Under the pieces are notes generated by a model that was not told the DNA's origin, did not search any database, and worked only from the letters and a program-made list of their open reading frames with translations. Of a stretch of DNA of 64,000 bases, positions 42,592 through 50,964 are shown piece after piece; position 1 is the first letter of the stretch; the number at the start of each line of letters is the position of its first letter. Made by a program: the position numbers and the translations under genes. Source of the DNA: Rhodothermales bacterium (GTDB lineage Bacteria > Bacteroidota > Rhodothermia > Rhodothermales > Bin80); contig OX638318.1 of assembly GCA_951812585.1 (NCBI GenBank), positions 2,788,380 through 2,852,379 on the forward strand. Direction: 5' to 3'.

Positions 42592-43968
42592 ATGAGGAGG
42601 ATCATGGCATTCCATGGCATGCTGGCAGTGCTGCTCTGTGCGCAGGCAGTGCATGCGCAGCTTCGGACGCCCAAGCCACTGACCTTCGAAGGTGGCCTGG
42701 GCGCGGGGCCCGTGTATGTGGTCCCTGTTGAGGGCATGATTGACAACGGGCTGGCCGCCTACATTGATCGTGCCCTCAATGATGCGGCCAGCGAAGAGGC
42801 GTCCTTCGTCGTGTTTCATATTGATACGTTCGGCGGGCTGGTCGATGCGGCGGACAAGATTCGCAAAAACATCCTGGATGCAGCCACACCGACGGTTGCC
42901 TTTATCGACAAGAATGCGGCGTCTGCCGGGGCGCTCATCTCGTACGCAGCCGACCGCATTATCATGGTGCCTGGCGCCTCCATTGGTGCGGCGACGGTTG
43001 TTGAAGGCACAGGCGGCGAGGCCGCGCCCGACAAGTACCAGAGCTACATGCGGGGTTTGATGCGTGCTACGGCGGAAGCCAACGGGCGTGATCCGCAGAT
43101 CGCGGAGTCCATGGTGGACCCGGACCTTGAGGTGGCGGGCATCACAGAAAAGGGCAAGGTGCTTACGCTTTCGTCTCAGGAGGCCTTCCGCCTGGGGGTG
43201 GCGGACGACATCTTGGAAGATCCTGATGCGGTGATCAGCGCATTCGGTGCGGCATCCGCTGCCGTTGTCGAACATCGCGAAACCGGCGCCGAGCGTGTGT
43301 TGCGGTTCCTGGGGTCGCCGGTCTTGCAGTCGCTATTGATGCTGATGATGTTGGGCGGGCTGTATTTTGAGCTTCAGACCCCAGGGGTTGGCTTTGCAGG
43401 GCTGATCGCACTCATTGGCGCGATGCTATTTTTTGCGCCTTTGTACCTTTTGGGACTGGTACAGATCTGGGAGATTGTGCTCTTCGTCATTGGTGTTGTG
43501 CTGATTCTTGTCGAGTTGTTTGTGCTTCCTGGCTTTGGTCTTGCCGGTATCACGGGTATCATGCTGGTGCTGCTTGGGCTGGTGGCATCGCTGGTGGGCA
43601 ATGTGGGGTTGTCGTTTCCGCCATTGATGCGCTTTACGCCGGCGATTGTGACGGTGGCTTCCGCACTGGCGATGCTGGTACTGCTTATGATCACCATGGG
43701 TCGCATGTTGCCGCGGTCCAGCCGGTTCGGTGCGCTTGTCCTAACCCCGGCGCTGAGCAGTGCATCCGGCTATACGTCCGCCGAAACGCATAGCGAGTAT
43801 CTTGGCCGCACGGGTATGACGCTGACGCCACTGCGACCATCTGGCGCGATGGCATTGGGAGAAAAGCGGGTGGATGTAATCACTGCAGGCGAGTTTATCG
43901 AGAAGGGAGTCGAGGTCAAGGTTGTGGATGTGCGCGGCAACCGCGTAGAGGTGCGGGCCGTAGTGTAA
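42592..43968 (+). CDS. NfeD-type membrane serine protease (ClpP-class, long form)
   Basis: After a signal peptide (AFHGMLAVLLCAQAVHAQ) comes a ClpP-fold protease domain: VYVVPVEGMIDNGLAAYIDR, FHIDTFGGLVDAADKI, then NAASAGALISYAADRIIM with the likely nucleophile Ser. A lysine further on could be the general base (PDKYQSYM). Four to five membrane helices follow (about residues 240-375) and then a C-terminal OB-type NfeD domain (LGRTGMTLTPLRPSG). Long NfeD proteins are thought to cleave or assist stomatin/flotillin-type partners in membrane quality control. A short NfeD gene follows 16 bp later, but no stomatin gene is in view. A TTG at 42583 is an alternative start. Confidence 0.9.
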   Translation: MRRIMAFHGMLAVLLCAQAVHAQLRTPKPLTFEGGLGAGPVYVVPVEGMIDNGLAAYIDRALNDAASEEASFVVFHIDTFGGLVDAADKIRKNILDAATPTVAFIDKNAASAGALISYAADRIIMVPGASIGAATVVEGTGGEAAPDKYQSYMRGLMRATAEANGRDPQIAESMVDPDLEVAGITEKGKVLTLSSQEAFRLGVADDILEDPDAVISAFGAASAAVVEHRETGAERVLRFLGSPVLQSLLMLMMLGGLYFELQTPGVGFAGLIALIGAMLFFAPLYLLGLVQIWEIVLFVIGVVLILVELFVLPGFGLAGITGIMLVLLGLVASLVGNVGLSFPPLMRFTPAIVTVASALAMLVLLMITMGRMLPRSSRFGALVLTPALSSASGYTSAETHSEYLGRTGMTLTPLRPSGAMALGEKRVDVITAGEFIEKGVEVKVVDVRGNRVEVRAVV

Positions 43969-43984
43969 TCAGAGACGCGCTACA

Positions 43985-44473
43985 GTGGAACTGTTGATTC
44001 CCATATTGCTCATTGCTTCGGGGTTTCTATTAATCCTGGTAGAGGTCTACCTGGTCCCCGGGTTCAACGTGGTTGGCATTCTCGGCTTTCTGCTGGTGCT
44101 GTTTGCCATTGGGCATGTCTTCGTGGAGGGTGGCCTTATTGCCGGGGCGCTGGCGTTGGCTGGGTCCATGGTGTTCGGGGTTTTCTTCTTCTGGGCGCTA
44201 TGGCGCTCCGGTGCCTGGCAGCGGTTCGTGCTTTCTGCGAGTCTCACGACTGATACGGTGGCCGCCTCGCGCGAGATGGAGCAGCGGAAGCGTTTTTTGG
44301 GTCGCACGGGCCATGCTGTCACACCGCTTAGGCCCGTAGGAACCGCTGAGGTGGACGGCAAGCGCATTGAGGTCACCACTGAAGGCGAGTACATCGCCAA
44401 GGGGAGCGAGATTTGCGTGGTTGCGATGAAGCGTCGTTCTCATGTGGTGCGCCTGGCTTCCGACATGCCATAG
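43985..44473 (+). CDS. Short NfeD-family membrane protein
   Basis: The 162-residue protein has three hydrophobic helices (LLIPILLIASGFLLILVEVY, VVGILGFLLVLFAIG, LIAGALALAGSMVFGVFFF). A C-terminal OB-fold NfeD domain follows (FLGRTGHAVTPLRPVGTAEV, YIAKGSEICVVAM). It lacks a protease domain and resembles the C-terminal half of the preceding gene, so it likely arose by duplication or acts with it. The start is GTG at 43985, 16 bp after the upstream stop. Short NfeD proteins usually pair with flotillin-like YuaG/YqfA proteins. Confidence 0.87.
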   Translation: MELLIPILLIASGFLLILVEVYLVPGFNVVGILGFLLVLFAIGHVFVEGGLIAGALALAGSMVFGVFFFWALWRSGAWQRFVLSASLTTDTVAASREMEQRKRFLGRTGHAVTPLRPVGTAEVDGKRIEVTTEGEYIAKGSEICVVAMKRRSHVVRLASDMP

Positions 44474-44657
44474 CCTCGCCCGTGCGCCTGATGGTGCGCG
44501 AAGCGGCGACTTTGCTTTGCGTGCAGCCGCCCGCCGGGCGGCATCAGGCAGTGTACCGTAGCGGCAGCGGCGCTGTGGATTTGGACGGGGGAGGCTGCAG
44601 GAGCGCGTCCGGTGAAATCAGCTGCGCGCATGGCAAACGCGGCGCTGCCCCGGGATG

Positions 44658-47477
44658 CTACCAGTGCAGGCGCAGGGAGAGCGACAGGATGCGTCCGATA
44701 AGATTCTTGCTCTCTATGATCAGGTCGGACGTTTCTTCAAAGGAATCATCTGGCAAGTCTATCACGGGCACCGTGGAGATTTCCCTCAGGAAAAGTTCGG
44801 CCTGATTCTTCCGATTCAGCACATTGAGCACATCCACGCTGAAGTGGAGGGTGGATGAACTGACGTTGAATTGGTAGGCCAGGCCAAGGTCCAGTTGCTT
44901 CAGCGGACTTAATTGGTGCTGCTCCGAAGTGGGTTCGCGGAAATCAACACCCCCAAAGGTCAGACCCTGGGCCGCGTCTGTTGCCAGGTAGTCGTAGTAG
45001 GGCTTTCGAAATCCCCAAACGCGGCCCCAGACGCCGCGCCAGCGTCCGCTTGCCTCCAAGTTTCGGAACATCGTCACCTTGCCATCAAGGTGAAGCCGCT
45101 GGGGCTCGCTCCACGGCACCGGGACCATGCGGATATTGCCGCCGCGAAAGGCGTACTCGCGCTCTGCGATGTTGTGCTCATACCGTGCACTGAGGCGCAA
45201 GCGTGCAGATTCTCTTTCCAGCACAAACGCTGTCCCGTAGGCGTAGCCTTTGGCCAGCGCCACAAAGTCGGATTGCGACGTAAGGTCCTTCGCCTCGGTG
45301 CCGACTGTTTCCTGGTTCTCCGGCTGCCAGAGCCGCGGGTAGTCTATCCTGAATACGCGCGGCTGATCCTTGTAGTACCCTTCTACGCGCACCGACCAGT
45401 GGTCCCAAAACTCCATCCCCACATCCGCTGTCAGGTGGTAGCTCTTGGGGGGTGGGAGCGTCTCGTCCACCGGCAACCAGACACGCGTGGAAGATATCAG
45501 CGTGCTCGGGCTGATGGTGGATACGTCGAACAAGTTCAAGAACTGGTAATAAAGTCCCCCGGCCAGTCGCGTAACAATGACGCCGCGCCTGCCGGTCCGA
45601 AGGCGCGATTCCAAGCGAAGGCGCGGCTCAGCATAGACTTGTTCGCGCGCGCGCAGATAGGTCATCCGCAGGCCACCAGTGATGTCAATGCCCGGGAGCG
45701 CGGTTAGCACCTCTTCAGCGTACATCGCCAGGCTGGTGGCCCTGCGCTCATGGCGCAAGCCCTGTGGAAAGATGTCACGCACCACGAAGCGGTGATCGCT
45801 CATCATGTATTCCAGCGATGCCGCAAACTTGCCCCCCGCATGCGTGACCTCCACGACCTGCTCCAGTCCAACTTCACTGATATTATTGCCATCCTCGGCG
45901 GGCGTCAGCTCAATGAAAAGGCGCTCGCCGACCGGAAGGACGCGCGCATCGTCGCGGTCCAGACCCGCGTACTTGTGACTCAGCTTGTAGCTGCTGCCCC
46001 GGAATTTGGTGCTCAGCAGCACGCTTGGCGAAGCCTGCAAGGACCAGGACAGCTCGCCAGTGACGTTGACCCAGTCGTATGCATCAGGCCGAGGTATGGA
46101 CTCATCGTCTTCCAGCAAGGAGGTGATCAGGTGCCGCCCGTGCAGCTTGTTGCCGCCGCGGTAGAATGAAGCGCGTAGCCAGTTGTCGTCAAACAGCACC
46201 TGCCCCGCCAGATGGAAGTCGTCAAAAGCGATTTGCGGCAGCGCCGGGGGCGGGACCTCCGAGAGATTATCGGTCCATAACTTGTACAGGTCCGGCCTGA
46301 GCTTCTTGAGCGGATACATGCTGGCCCGAAAGAGGAAGAGGTCGGGCTCACTCCAGCTCAGCAGAAGTTTGTCGACACTGCTGCTGCGAATACCCGACCA
46401 CCAGCCGTTCCATACGCTCGTGCGATACGCCGCCATCAGCGTGGACCGGTACGCACGGCCGTTGCCCACCCGAAGGTTTACGCGACCGTTGAAGCTAAAG
46501 GGATCAACATGCACATCCAGCACCGTGCCCAATGTATCGATGAACGCATGCTCTGCACGTACGACGCCGGAGAGGTAGCTGCCTTGAGACGCCTCAAATC
46601 CTGCCTTGTGCACGGTGACTTTTTCCAGGGCAAAGGGGTTGAAGCCACCCACGCCGAAGACATGAACCGGATTGAAGACCTTGCTGCCACCCAGATAGAA
46701 CTGATGTTCACCGAAGTTGCCACCCTGAATGTGCAAATCGGCCGACTTTTCGTCCATGGAAACCCCCGGAATACCTCCGAGATTGCGAATGACATCCGAA
46801 ATGCCCACTCCCATGGGCCTGCTTAGCGCCGGTCCTTGGACCAGATCCATGCGCATAAGCTGCGACGCGAAAAGCTCCATGCCCCAAACTTCTATAGGCT
46901 CGTACTCGATGGGCATCGGCACCAGACTTGCCTCCATCAGCTGATGTGCGCCTGGAGTGAGCAGGAGCACCTCCGATTTAGACGCGTAGCCAATGTACCG
47001 GTAAACCAGCGTCATATTGCCGGCTGTCACATTCTCCAGCGTGAAACGGCCGTGCTGGTCGGTCGCCGTGCCATAGGGCGTCCCTTTGATGGTGATGGTC
47101 GCAAAGCGCAGCGGCTGCCGCGTCTCAGCGTCCAGCACTACTCCGGAAATCGTACCATGACGCGTCTCTGACGGGCGCAGCCCTATGGTGCCGCTTTCCA
47201 GGCGGTAAGCAACGATGCCAGTGCCGACCAGCAGGACTGCGAGGTCGTCTTCCGCGTTCTGCCTTTCCGGTTTGGACCAAGCCGTCCACCGGTTCTCCAT
47301 CAGTGCGGCGTCGTACGCCAGGTCCACACCCCAGATGTTCTGGTAATCCACCAGAGCATCGTGAAGTGAGGTATAGTAGCTGGTCTGAGCCTGGGAATAC
47401 GCCGGCGAGGCGCACGCAATAAGCGCCGCACCCAGTACCAACAGCCATGACCCTTTCAAGCGAAAAAGCACAGGCAA
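44658..47477 (-). CDS. TonB-dependent receptor with STN and carboxypeptidase-like domains (module 2)
   Basis: The ~939-residue protein has a signal peptide (WLLVLGAALIACASPAYSQ) and a short STN domain (TSLHDALVDYQNIWGVDLAY, VLLVGTGIVAYRLE). A CarboxypepD-reg-like domain follows (ISGVVLDAETRQPLRFATIT), then a plug (VIRNLGGIPGVSMDEKSADL, IQGGNFGEHQFYLGGSKVFN) and a barrel ending ILSLSLRLHW, with the final aromatic typical of BAM substrates. The frame can start at TTG 47477 or GTG 47471. No ATG precedes the signal. Both starts sit inside the T-run of an intrinsic terminator. Its sigma and FecR partners are upstream on the same strand. Confidence 0.9.
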   Translation of the reverse strand: MPVLFRLKGSWLLVLGAALIACASPAYSQAQTSYYTSLHDALVDYQNIWGVDLAYDAALMENRWTAWSKPERQNAEDDLAVLLVGTGIVAYRLESGTIGLRPSETRHGTISGVVLDAETRQPLRFATITIKGTPYGTATDQHGRFTLENVTAGNMTLVYRYIGYASKSEVLLLTPGAHQLMEASLVPMPIEYEPIEVWGMELFASQLMRMDLVQGPALSRPMGVGISDVIRNLGGIPGVSMDEKSADLHIQGGNFGEHQFYLGGSKVFNPVHVFGVGGFNPFALEKVTVHKAGFEASQGSYLSGVVRAEHAFIDTLGTVLDVHVDPFSFNGRVNLRVGNGRAYRSTLMAAYRTSVWNGWWSGIRSSSVDKLLLSWSEPDLFLFRASMYPLKKLRPDLYKLWTDNLSEVPPPALPQIAFDDFHLAGQVLFDDNWLRASFYRGGNKLHGRHLITSLLEDDESIPRPDAYDWVNVTGELSWSLQASPSVLLSTKFRGSSYKLSHKYAGLDRDDARVLPVGERLFIELTPAEDGNNISEVGLEQVVEVTHAGGKFAASLEYMMSDHRFVVRDIFPQGLRHERRATSLAMYAEEVLTALPGIDITGGLRMTYLRAREQVYAEPRLRLESRLRTGRRGVIVTRLAGGLYYQFLNLFDVSTISPSTLISSTRVWLPVDETLPPPKSYHLTADVGMEFWDHWSVRVEGYYKDQPRVFRIDYPRLWQPENQETVGTEAKDLTSQSDFVALAKGYAYGTAFVLERESARLRLSARYEHNIAEREYAFRGGNIRMVPVPWSEPQRLHLDGKVTMFRNLEASGRWRGVWGRVWGFRKPYYDYLATDAAQGLTFGGVDFREPTSEQHQLSPLKQLDLGLAYQFNVSSSTLHFSVDVLNVLNRKNQAELFLREISTVPVIDLPDDSFEETSDLIIESKNLIGRILSLSLRLHW

Positions 47478-47518
47478 AAAAAAGCCTGGTTCAGGAACCG
47501 CAGTCCCTGCACCAGGCT
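47476..47518 (-). terminator. Intrinsic terminator/attenuator touching the receptor start codon
   Basis: On the minus strand AGCCTGGT (47518-47511) pairs with ACCAGGCT (47490-47483), with an inner CAGGGA/TTCCTG stem between. Eight T follow directly, the last at 47476. It lies between the FecR stop and the receptor start, so it can limit read-through from the sigma/FecR genes into the receptor gene. Confidence 0.85.
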
Positions 47519-47541
47519 CTTTAACGGCTAACGGACGCTCA

Positions 47542-48555
47542 CTAGAGCGGCGTTATACGAAATGCCCTACCGTCAGGGTCTACGGTGTACGTACAACCGT
47601 GTAACTCACAAAGGTCGTCAAGGATCTGTTCCGGCCCTTCGGGATTCTCCAGAAGGATGCCGCTACGGGTCCTCTCCATATCTTCTACACCGACCTGGAT
47701 GTCAATATCGTATCTGCGCTCAAGTTCTTCCAGAATATCGCCTGTGCTGTGGTCGGAAAACTTGAAGCTGCTGCGCGGCCACGACAGCAGGTTTTCGGCG
47801 TCGGTGCTGCTCTTTGCCAGGTAAGTCCGACCGCCTTTGCCCAGCCGTACAGCTTCTCCTGCTGCCAGTGCGATCTCATCACCCGATTTGGATCTGACCA
47901 GCACGAGGCCAGATTCCACCGCCACATCAGTGCCGTTTTCAGCGTCCGAGGGCCAATATCGCACATTGAACGTGGTGCCTACCACATTGATTTCACCATG
48001 CGGCGTGTGCACGGCAAAGAGTGCGTCTGATTCCTCCACATCAAACAGTACTTCGCCGCGCATTATCCGAATGCTTCGGGCGTTCTTGTTGTAGTTCGGG
48101 GCAATGCGTATGCGCGTGCCGCTGTTGAGAAGCATGGTGCTGCCATCGGACAGCGTATGGGTTACCTGTTCGCCAAAGGGTGCTTCAATCGTATTGCTGT
48201 CTACTGTGATGCCGATGGCAAGGAGAATAGCCACACACGCAGCGATGGCTGTGTAGCCCTTCCATGGGTGGAGCTGATAGAGGCGTGCCTGTCGGAAGGG
48301 GAGTGCAAAAATCCGCGCTTTGGATTTTGCTGCAGGGAGTGCTCCAACGGTGCGCAATGCCACACGCATCTCGTCGGCGGCCTGGGTAATCCAAGCCTCA
48401 TCCGCGGCGCCAGGTGGCAGGTCGGGGATGTCAACGTCACAGCCAGATGCCTCCATCCACACCCGCTCATGCGCATCGATTTCGTCGGGTGTGAACGCTG
48501 CCCAGATATCCGGGGGCAGCGCGCGACCGGGATCGCTGTTCTTCATGGGCTTCAA
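47542..48555 (-). CDS. FecR family anti-sigma/signal-transducing protein (module 2)
   Basis: The 337-residue protein has a cytoplasmic N-terminal part (PPDIWAAFTPDEIDAHERVW) and one membrane helix (AIAACVAILLAIGITV). The FecR domain reads VTHTLSDGSTMLLNSGTRIR, IMRGEVLFDVEESDALFAV, then INVVGTTFNVRYW. A C-terminal STN-like domain follows (DILEELERRYDIDIQVGVED, DDLCELHGCTYTVDPDGRAF). Its ATG overlaps the sigma stop codon by four bases. It relays the receptor state to the sigma factor. Confidence 0.92.
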   Translation of the reverse strand: MKPMKNSDPGRALPPDIWAAFTPDEIDAHERVWMEASGCDVDIPDLPPGAADEAWITQAADEMRVALRTVGALPAAKSKARIFALPFRQARLYQLHPWKGYTAIAACVAILLAIGITVDSNTIEAPFGEQVTHTLSDGSTMLLNSGTRIRIAPNYNKNARSIRIMRGEVLFDVEESDALFAVHTPHGEINVVGTTFNVRYWPSDAENGTDVAVESGLVLVRSKSGDEIALAAGEAVRLGKGGRTYLAKSSTDAENLLSWPRSSFKFSDHSTGDILEELERRYDIDIQVGVEDMERTRSGILLENPEGPEQILDDLCELHGCTYTVDPDGRAFRITPL

Positions 48556-49130
48556 GAGTCTAGTCCGCCTAAGCGCCCACGCAAATAGCGCAGCGCAAGC
48601 ACGATGTGGGTATTGACCGTACGTGAGGTCAAATTCATTTCCTTTGCAATCTCTGCATGCGTGAGCCCGTGAAAGCGGCTAAGCACGAATGCTTCGCGGC
48701 GGCGTGGAGGCAGCTCGTCAATGAACTGCTTGATGTACTTCTCTCGCATGCTCGCATCGAGTCGCATCGCAGCTGACGGGTTGCCATCGTCAATGCCGTA
48801 CAGCGGCAAGGGATCGCTAGCGTTGCGCGCGGACCGGATGTAATTCAGCGACAGGTTGCGGACGATGGTGTACATCAATGACTTCAGCGAGCGCTTCGGA
48901 TCAATTGTTGCGCGGACCTGCCACAGTTTTAAGAACGCGTCCTGCACGACATCGCGCGCGGCCTCCCGATTGCCGGTGAAGCGTTCCGCATATCGCAGTA
49001 GGGGAGCGTGCATGACATTAAACAGTTCGGAAAAAGCCCGCTGGCCTGAATTCCTGATGTGCTCGCCCCAGTTAGCGAACACCTCGTCATCATGTCGTTG
49101 CGGTCTCTGTTCCTGTTCTCGTCGCTTCAA
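48552..49130 (-). CDS. ECF sigma factor, FecI/Bacteroides type (module 2)
   Basis: The 192-residue protein has a sigma-2 domain (QRAFSELFNVMHAPLLRYAE, DVVQDAFLKLWQVRATIDP, SLMYTIVRNLSLNYIRSAR). The sigma-4 domain reads ELPPRRREAFVLSRFHGLTH, AEIAKEMNLTSRTVNTHI. This is the standard layout of sigma factors paired with FecR in Bacteroidota relatives. Unlike the sigma factor of module 1, this one follows the FecI consensus closely. The two modules were probably acquired or diverged separately. Confidence 0.92.
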   Translation of the reverse strand: MKRREQEQRPQRHDDEVFANWGEHIRNSGQRAFSELFNVMHAPLLRYAERFTGNREAARDVVQDAFLKLWQVRATIDPKRSLKSLMYTIVRNLSLNYIRSARNASDPLPLYGIDDGNPSAAMRLDASMREKYIKQFIDELPPRRREAFVLSRFHGLTHAEIAKEMNLTSRTVNTHIVLALRYLRGRLGGLDS

Positions 49131-49272
49131 CGGGTTGGTGCGTCTGAAAGTGGTACACTAGAGCCTAAATCCATAGCGTAGCACTTAAAGTGATTCATTA
49201 GATAGGAAGCGCGCCGCGCACATGTCCACGCAGTTTGCGCCTGCTTCGCCCGCGCAGCGGGCAAATCAGGCG

Positions 49273-50628
49273 CTACGCGATCAGCACCCCCGCGATTGTG
49301 GCCGTCATCATGTTCGCAAGCGTGCCAGCAAGGACGGCTTTGGGGCCGAGCGAGGCCAAGAGCGGTTTCTGGGACGGGGCCAAAGGCCCAATGCCGCCAA
49401 TCATGATTGCAATAGATGAAAAGTTCGCGAAGCCGCAGAGCGCAAAGGTGGCCATCACGACCGTCTTGGGATCCAGCCCACCCGTGGCTATGTGGCCCGA
49501 GAGTTGCATATAGGCAACAAACTCGTTGGCCACAATAGAGATTCCGACCATCGATCCGAAGTCGGTGACATCGGCCAAGGGAACGCCCATGGCCCAGGCC
49601 ACGGGTGCAAATCCCCAGCCCAGCACCTGTCCCAGCGTAAGTTCGGCTCCGAAGAGGCCTGCAACCCACCCCAAAAAGAAATCCAGCATGGCGATCAGCG
49701 CCAGGAAGGCGATCAGCATGGCGGCGATGTTGAGCGCCAGCTTCAGGCCATCCCCCGCCCCGGCGGCGGCGGCATCAATTAGGTTTTTGGACTCTGTGGC
49801 GGCAAACGCGGCGCTCTCGCCGTGGGTTACGGGCGTAGCCGTCTCGGGGACCATGATCTTGGCGATCACCAATGCCGCTGGAGCCGCCATCAGACTGGCT
49901 CCCAGAAGATGCTCCGCGAAGTGCAACTGCGCTTGGCCGATGGCGATGCCTTCAGCCGCAGCGTAGGAGGCCCCCAGGAACAGGATGTAGGCCGCCATCA
50001 CACCGCCGGCGATGGTGGCCATTCCGCCCGCCATCACGGCCATCACCTCGGACCGCGTCATGTCCTTCAGGTAAGGGCGAATGGCCAGCGGCGCCTCCGT
50101 CTGTCCGATGAAGATGTTGGCGACCGCGGAAAGCGACTCTGCGCCGCTGGTGCCGAGCGCCTTGCGCACCAGGCGCGCCATCACATTCACGGTGCGTTGC
50201 ATGATGCCCAGATGGTACAGCACGGCCATCAGCGAGCCGAAGAAGATGATCGTAGGCAGTACCTGAAAGGCGAAAGCGCTGCCCCAACTCTGGCCCGTCA
50301 CCAATGGGGTACCGGGTGCCATGCCCCCGTCTGGCGTCCGTGCCAGGTCGCCGAAAACAAACTCCGCACCGGCGGCCGTGAAGCTGAGCACATGTACGAA
50401 CAGAGAGCTGATCCAGGTGAACACCATCTTGGGCCAGCCCAGCGGTGCCCACGCAGCACCCATCTGGCTTCCCTGCAGAATGAAGACCGCAAGAAAGAGT
50501 TGGATGCCCACGCCCCAGAGCACCATGCGCCATGGCGTCTTGCGGCGGTTCTCTGAGACCAGTAACGCAACGGCTAGGATCACCGCTAGTCCAAGTGCGG
50601 CGCGAAGTGACGAAACGAGTATTTCCAT
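49273..50628 (-). CDS. NupC-family nucleoside/cation symporter
   Basis: The 451-residue inner-membrane protein has the concentrative nucleoside transporter plan: GVGIQLFLAVFILQGSQMGA, AFAFQVLPTIIFFGSLMAVL, NIFIGQTEAPLAIRPYLKDM (substrate-binding loop with Gln-Thr-Glu), MAVMAGGMATIAGGVMAAYI and SIVANEFVAYMQLSG. It imports nucleosides with sodium or protons. Nothing else in the neighbourhood is linked to nucleoside use. The 141 bases after it hold nothing recognisable. Confidence 0.92.
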   Translation of the reverse strand: MEILVSSLRAALGLAVILAVALLVSENRRKTPWRMVLWGVGIQLFLAVFILQGSQMGAAWAPLGWPKMVFTWISSLFVHVLSFTAAGAEFVFGDLARTPDGGMAPGTPLVTGQSWGSAFAFQVLPTIIFFGSLMAVLYHLGIMQRTVNVMARLVRKALGTSGAESLSAVANIFIGQTEAPLAIRPYLKDMTRSEVMAVMAGGMATIAGGVMAAYILFLGASYAAAEGIAIGQAQLHFAEHLLGASLMAAPAALVIAKIMVPETATPVTHGESAAFAATESKNLIDAAAAGAGDGLKLALNIAAMLIAFLALIAMLDFFLGWVAGLFGAELTLGQVLGWGFAPVAWAMGVPLADVTDFGSMVGISIVANEFVAYMQLSGHIATGGLDPKTVVMATFALCGFANFSSIAIMIGGIGPLAPSQKPLLASLGPKAVLAGTLANMMTATIAGVLIA

Positions 50629-50964
50629 TGAAGACGAGGCTGTCTGGCGGCTAAAATACGCAGTTGCAGCCTATCTTCAGGGGCCGCACCATGCCAGCGG
50701 CGTATCGTGCGGATGCCTGCTTATCTTTGGGGCTTCAGATACGCAATTGCGCGCCTACTGTCCTGTTGTCCTGTGCAGCGATGTTCCAAGGGCGCAGGCA
50801 TCGGTTAGGCATGGGATTTGTGCCATTGGTCCCTTGCGCAGGGCCGCCCACACCGGCTCACAATGCCGTGCGTGAAGGATAGACATGAACGTATACATAC
50901 ATATCAATGGGTATATGCATTCATTGATATGTATGTATGTAATCAATTATTTAATAAACAGTAA
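50629..50964. other. Divergent intergenic region between nupC and the helicase gene
   Basis: These 336 bases hold no gene. Their right end turns sharply AT-rich and contains a perfect inverted repeat, listed separately, directly before the helicase start. Confidence 0.6.
50894..50937. promoter_or_regulatory. Perfect 16-bp inverted repeat upstream of the helicase gene
   Basis: TACATACATATCAATG (50894-50909) and CATTGATATGTATGTA (50922-50937) are exact reverse complements around a 12-base spacer. The whole element is AT-rich in GC-rich surroundings and ends 27 bases before the helicase ATG. It could be an operator, a cruciform or an mRNA hairpin in the leader. Confidence 0.7.
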
